Below, in pieces: positions 60,075-64,000 of a DNA stretch of 64,000 nucleotides. A model generated the notes under the pieces. It searched no databases. It was not told the DNA's origin and worked only from the letters and a program-made list of their open reading frames with translations. Both the position numbers and the translations under genes were made by a program. The stretch spans positions 310,001-374,000 of the forward strand of contig LSAX01000010.1 of the NCBI GenBank assembly GCA_001557505.1. Direction: 5' to 3'. This DNA is from Reticulascus tulasneorum. Its lineage: Eukaryota > Ascomycota > Sordariomycetes > Glomerellales > Reticulascaceae. Positions within the stretch are counted from its first letter, which is position 1. Each line of letters begins with the position of its first letter.

Positions 60075-61351
60075 TGTGTTGGTACAACAAAGGTGAATGA
60101 AGCTCCAAAAGAGGGTCGAAGGAGCGGGAAGCAGTGTGGGACAGTCAATATGATCGGCAGCAACGCGGGTCGTTTACCTGTTATCTACACGTCTGCGGCA
60201 AGAGTGGCCCACCGAGCTGGAAGAATTGGAAACAGAAAAGGGGAGAGATCTTCAGATATTCTGTGGGGCTTGATGGGACGGAAGGGGAGGGCCAGCGCGG
60301 AAAGAAGCCTCAGGCAAAGATGGGATGCTCTGAGAAGCAAGATAACAGAATCAAACCCCCGCTCGGGGCTTCTAAGACCCGGCTTCACTTGTCTTGCGTG
60401 GGCGTATTATGTTATTGGACCATAGTCTGAAATGAAAATGCAGCTCTAATGCAGCCTGTTCTAGTTCGACTCCCGACCGCTGCAAACTGGTCTTACGTTG
60501 CTTTTTACCAAAAGGGATCGTCGCCTAGCTTCCCCGATGCAGCCCCGTTGCAGTCCGTTAGCCAGGTCCAGGGGCCGGGACCGGGGGTCCATCCATAGCC
60601 CTTTTGATAACCCGCGAATGCAAGGGATGGCACAAATCCCACCCGACGAGGGATGCCGTCCAATGCCTCGGTCAGCCAATGATTGTGTTGTCAGACGCCA
60701 CAAAAGTGACGGGCCATAGTCTCACGCTAATGGCGCCAGCAAGGTAAATGGCTGCCGGTGGCGTTTGAATTGGTTTCGAGAGCTCGCCCAATAGGCCAAT
60801 TGTTGCTATAGGCTCTTGGCACCCAAGCGAGCCTTTTGAAAACATGGGAGGTATATTGCGCCACATTCCAATGAGTTCCCCACGTAGAAGACGGGCAGTG
60901 ACGGGGTGACGAACTTCGAAATCAACGGCATAGATTGCCCCGACCGGGGCTGGTAAACCGTCCCTTGCAGTTGCAGGGACGCTAGCGAGATTCATGTTAG
61001 CCAGGGCAGATCGAAAAGCAATGTCCGCGACAGGAGAAAGGCAGCTCGGTACCAGGGAGATGGCATTGGTTGATGTGTGTCTATCAATATCCTTGATCTA
61101 GTGAAACTTGAGACATTTATCCAGCACATCGGAAGAATCCGTTGAATGGGCGAGTCACTTGGATAAGATGTAAGACAGGATTGGAGAGAGAATAAAGAAG
61201 GCCGGTCGGTGCTCCTGCCATGATCGACAGGTTCGACAGCCACACTCTGAATCCAGAACTCGCTTGAACTGAAGCTGGTCTTTTTAACCTCTATTCGAAT
61301 ATTGACAACCCAATTTTGTTTGTGATTCTTTGAAGTTGCTCAATCGTCACC
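60075..61351. other. Intergenic, divergent promoters
   Basis: This 1.3 kb separates two divergently oriented genes and contains no supported gene. The minus frame 60672-60995 (107 codons) has no known domain. Near 60455 a GTTCGACTC looks like a tRNA T-loop, but no paired arms surround it. Confidence 0.4.
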
Positions 61352-62012
61352 ATGGGGTGGGTACTGAATGCGACACCAGAGGTTGAGGCCCAGTCTCAGT
61401 GGCCGACAATCATCGCCATCTGCACCGTCTTGTCAGTTCTGTCCATCACGGTTGTCTCGATGAGACTATGGATCCGATACACTGCTCGTGGCCTGGCTAG
61501 TGATGATTACATGGCGGCATTGTCTATGGTTTTTGCGCTCATCTACTCAGTCATGTGTATCGTCCGTATGTATCCCTTGCCCACGTTGGAACAGCTGAAG
61601 GCTAATGATTCACCCTTATAGAAACTAGATGGAGAAGATGGTTCCCTTGGACTTGTCAGACCCTGAGCATCCGGTGATGATGTCGCAATTTAAAAAGATT
61701 CAGAAGAGTGAAAAGCATCCTCCAACTGGGGTTGAAAGCAACGGCGACGAAGTGAGTCTGACGATGTCCGGCTCTACTGGCTCGCAACAACAGACCACCA
61801 GGCCCGTTCTTATCAACAATGAGAATATGGGGATAAGCCCTGCGACTTTTGAGGTTACCGAGACTCTCACTAACAGCACCAACACTACCCAAGTATTGCT
61901 TGTGACTGTTCATGGCATTGAAGAGCCTCGATCTACTGCTGGCCACGATCGAGACATGGCAGTTGGGTTCGGCAGTCTCGTTGGGGTTCCGGATGTACAG
62001 CCGAGTCGATAG
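61352..62012 (+). pseudogene. Internally deleted rhodopsin/Pth11-like membrane protein
   Basis: A good start context (CACCATGG) at 61352 opens a frame with two membrane helices (WPTIIAICTVLSVLSITVVS and DDYMAALSMVFALIYSVMC) joined by RLWIRYTARGLASDD, which is the N-terminal quarter of fungal rhodopsin-like receptors. Splicing at GTATGT (61566) to TATAG (61621) gives MCIVQTRW, the usual text at the end of helix 2 in this family. Instead of helices 3-7 the frame then closes after about 14 codons. A second frame starting at 61629 (127 codons) looks like a hydrophilic cytoplasmic tail (VPLDLSDPEHPVMMSQF) and is preceded by an in-frame TAG. The simplest reading is a gene that lost its centre, with the tail now out of frame. 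Confidence 0.55.
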
Positions 62013-62701
62013 AGGTGCTGGTATCTATCGCAACAGAGATGCTTGGTCTTTCTTTTCAAACCCTTGATATAGCCTCAACTGGCATATCAAAGCGAAGGTG
62101 TGAAGTATGGAGAATAAGAAGGGCTCTTTGCCAGTTGTGCATAAACCCTGTGGTGCCGTTCACGTGCTGGCCATAAATGCATTCCACTGCCAGCGAGACG
62201 TGAAAGCCGTTACAAGACTGCTGCAGCATCACCAGCCTTGGTATCAGTACGCCAGCGAGGCTAAATGTCAGACGGGAAAGGGAGTACGTCCCTGTAATCT
62301 AGGCCATTTCTGAAATACAATTTGAATCGGTCGCGGAGAGACGGATGCCTTTTATCCCTTAAAGTGACCGATAGGCTCTTTAATGTGATAATATTGTAAA
62401 TATAGGCTAACCTTTCCTATCTTCAGGCAGCGACAAATCAAATACCCGTCTTATGAAAGGCTTATCGCCGCTTGCCCAGGGTCGAGTATCCTAGGCATGC
62501 ACTGGTTCCGCTAAATAGAGACTCTAAGTCCTTCGAAGAATTCATTAATGCTGTCAATACTCGGAGGTACTCTTCAAGCCCTGTTAATCGGTGATCCCAC
62601 ACCTGAAATACTAGGACTCGGGCAAACCGATTTAACAAGCACCCGCCAGTCGCCAACAAGACCTAATGAAGTCTGATATGCACTTTTGTTGATAAGAATG
62701 C
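62013..62701. other. Intergenic, no gene seen
   Basis: Only short frames occur between the deleted rhodopsin-like gene and the converging secreted-protein gene. Confidence 0.35.
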
Positions 62702-63228
62702 TTAACACGATCCCCGTACATTATCCGGGTTCGCGAAGCAAGTGCCTTGCCCATCTGCACACTCAAATCCTGCTGTTGCAATAGACTTGCATGCTGCTTC
62801 CCACTCGTTTCCACCAAGCTTTTCAGCGCCCGTTCGCTGCGTACACTGTAAAGGAATGTTAGTCAGATGATGCACACCCTGGTTTTGTTTGTACCTACTC
62901 TTCCAGATGGTGTATCGTAAAAGACTCCACCCCACTACCAGCGATATGTTAGATTGCATATTAAGTCATGTACAATGAGAACCGAGGTCCGACTGAGGGC
63001 CCATACCTGGTACTTGGCGTCATCATAAACTGTGCATGCGACAGTAGTCATTCTCCAGTTGTAACTGTCGCCATTGTGGCAGGTACAGCTATCATGAAGA
63101 TCGGCTTGGCTGTGGAATGGAAGCATTAGAGATTACTACCTGATAGCCCTGTTGTGCGAGTTGGGCACTTACACAGCGGATGCAAATAACAGCAGTGCTG
63201 ATAGCAAGACGTTGGGTTGGAACTGCAT
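62702..63228 (-). CDS. Small secreted cysteine-rich protein (8 Cys)
   Basis: The model has four exons, 63228-63173, 63109-63007, 62934-62899 and 62845-62702, giving 112 aa. Introns of 63, 72 and 53 bp have good donors (GTAAGT, GTATGG, GTAGGT); the third exon is only 36 nt. A signal peptide (MQFQPNVLLSALLLFASAV) is followed by QADLHDSCTCHNGDSYNWRM, then TVACTVYDDAKYQ, WGGVFYDTPSGR, the CTQRTGAEKLGGNEWEAACK segment, and a C-terminus with ECADGQGTC and GSC. Eight Cys remain in the mature part, enough for four disulfides. The multi-exon structure and Cys-x-Cys start match a style of small secreted candidate effectors in plant- and insect-associated ascomycetes. No function can be assigned. A TATAAAG element lies about 150 bp upstream (63383-63377). 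Confidence 0.75.
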
Positions 63229-64000
63229 GATGGGTATGTTTGCGAATGTTTTGATTGGTAGGCCGGTTTGAAAAGCGATCGGGCGTGATCTATCGTAATG
63301 TAGACATGAACGGACTTGGATGAAGTGCAGATGTTCTTACCATTCACGGCCGAATCACAACTGGGAGGGCCGAAGTCTTTATACTAACCTCGACCAACAT
63401 TCTAGACTCCTTATATCGAGCTATGTTACCATCCTAGACAGGCATGGTGCGCTGCCAATGGAATCCATCCCAGGATACACGCTGAGTGGAATTGAAGTAT
63501 GAGATGAAACGTGGATGAACTCTCTTCAACGGGTCCTCGTATTCTAGAGGCAGTTGTGGATTCGTCGCATTAGAATCTAATCTCGAATGGAAGACCCGCT
63601 TGCTCAGCCTTCAGAAACAACTAGCGGAACCCGGGAACCCGTCCATCCCCGGCCCACTAAGTGACAGCGTATGCGCTCTCTCATGCACTGACAAGTCATG
63701 TATGTGATATATTTGACACAGGGGCCTCGTGTTTGTTCCTTGCCTTCATACCACGAGTCAGCAACTCCAGATGTGCTTTGTCAAATGCTGCCTTTCTACC
63801 TGACAACAGGGTCTCCAGATTTATTGTGATATCCACAGTTGACAGGCCAGTGCCTAATCAAGCCCCATCAACGTGAAACTGATCAAGCCCTTTACTCGGC
63901 CATACCGTTCGAACTTAAGAAGGATTCGGCTAAGCTGCGCCTCAAAGTCGGTTAGTCGACAGGGAGGTTAGACACCCTATAGCGAATTTGAAAGTCATGA
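63229..64000. other. Right edge, promoter of the 8-Cys protein, otherwise empty
   Basis: The TATAAAG element at 63383-63377 (minus strand) belongs to the secreted-protein gene. The rest up to the window edge shows only short frames. Confidence 0.4.

Noticed and set aside
60450..60480. tRNA-like T-loop GTTCGACTC
   Set aside because: No flanking stems, D-arm or anticodon arm can be folded around it.

Overview
The window comes from a filamentous ascomycete (Pezizomycotina; my inference is Sordariomycetes, possibly Hypocreales). Real genes are split by 46-116 bp introns with GT(A/G)(A/T)GT donors and short acceptors. The gene content is typical of these fungi: a CBM21 PP1 targeting subunit, a HET-domain protein, a Zn2Cys6 regulator, a pisatin-demethylase-type P450, a velvet protein, Pth11/rhodopsin-like receptors and a secreted subtilase. 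I see no rRNA, tRNA, CRISPR array or intact transposon. Gene models were assembled by hand from splice signals; exon coordinates are given in each entry.

Layout. (1) 1-5.1 kb: a gac1-like glycogen/PP1 regulatory subunit on the minus strand with a long CT-rich leader and promoter. (2) 5.1-28 kb: a very gene-poor stretch. I find one small velvet-domain gene (25.4-25.9 kb), a small secreted-protein gene whose start codon has become ATA (21.45 kb), and at least two decayed coding regions (14.9-15.7 and 24.5-25.0 kb) whose stop codons are each one C-to-T change away from a sense codon. (3) 28.2-31.0 kb: a secreted PA-domain subtilase, followed by about 6 kb with almost nothing. (4) 37.2 kb: a mitochondrial BolA-like gene. 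(5) 39.6-63.2 kb: a dense accessory block. In order it holds a frameshifted rhodopsin-like membrane protein, a P450, a Cys-rich secreted protein, a HET gene with an in-frame stop, a Zn2Cys6 regulator divergent from a monocarboxylate-type MFS transporter, a small secreted protein, an arylsulfatase, a DAL5/allantoate-family MFS transporter, an internally deleted rhodopsin-like gene and an 8-Cys secreted protein.

How the genes may work together. The arylsulfatase and the DAL5-type permease are neighbours on one strand and could form a sulfate-ester or sulfonate scavenging pair. The Zn2Cys6 regulator and the MCT-type transporter share an 820-bp divergent promoter, which suggests a regulator-transporter unit. 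The block has one P450 but no PKS, NRPS or terpene synthase, so I do not call it a biosynthetic cluster. Three small secreted proteins, a HET gene and three genes with one clear lesion each (frameshift, nonsense, internal deletion) point to a fast-evolving accessory region. The lesion types differ, but the start-codon loss and most relic stops fit the C-to-T pattern expected of repeat-induced point mutation.
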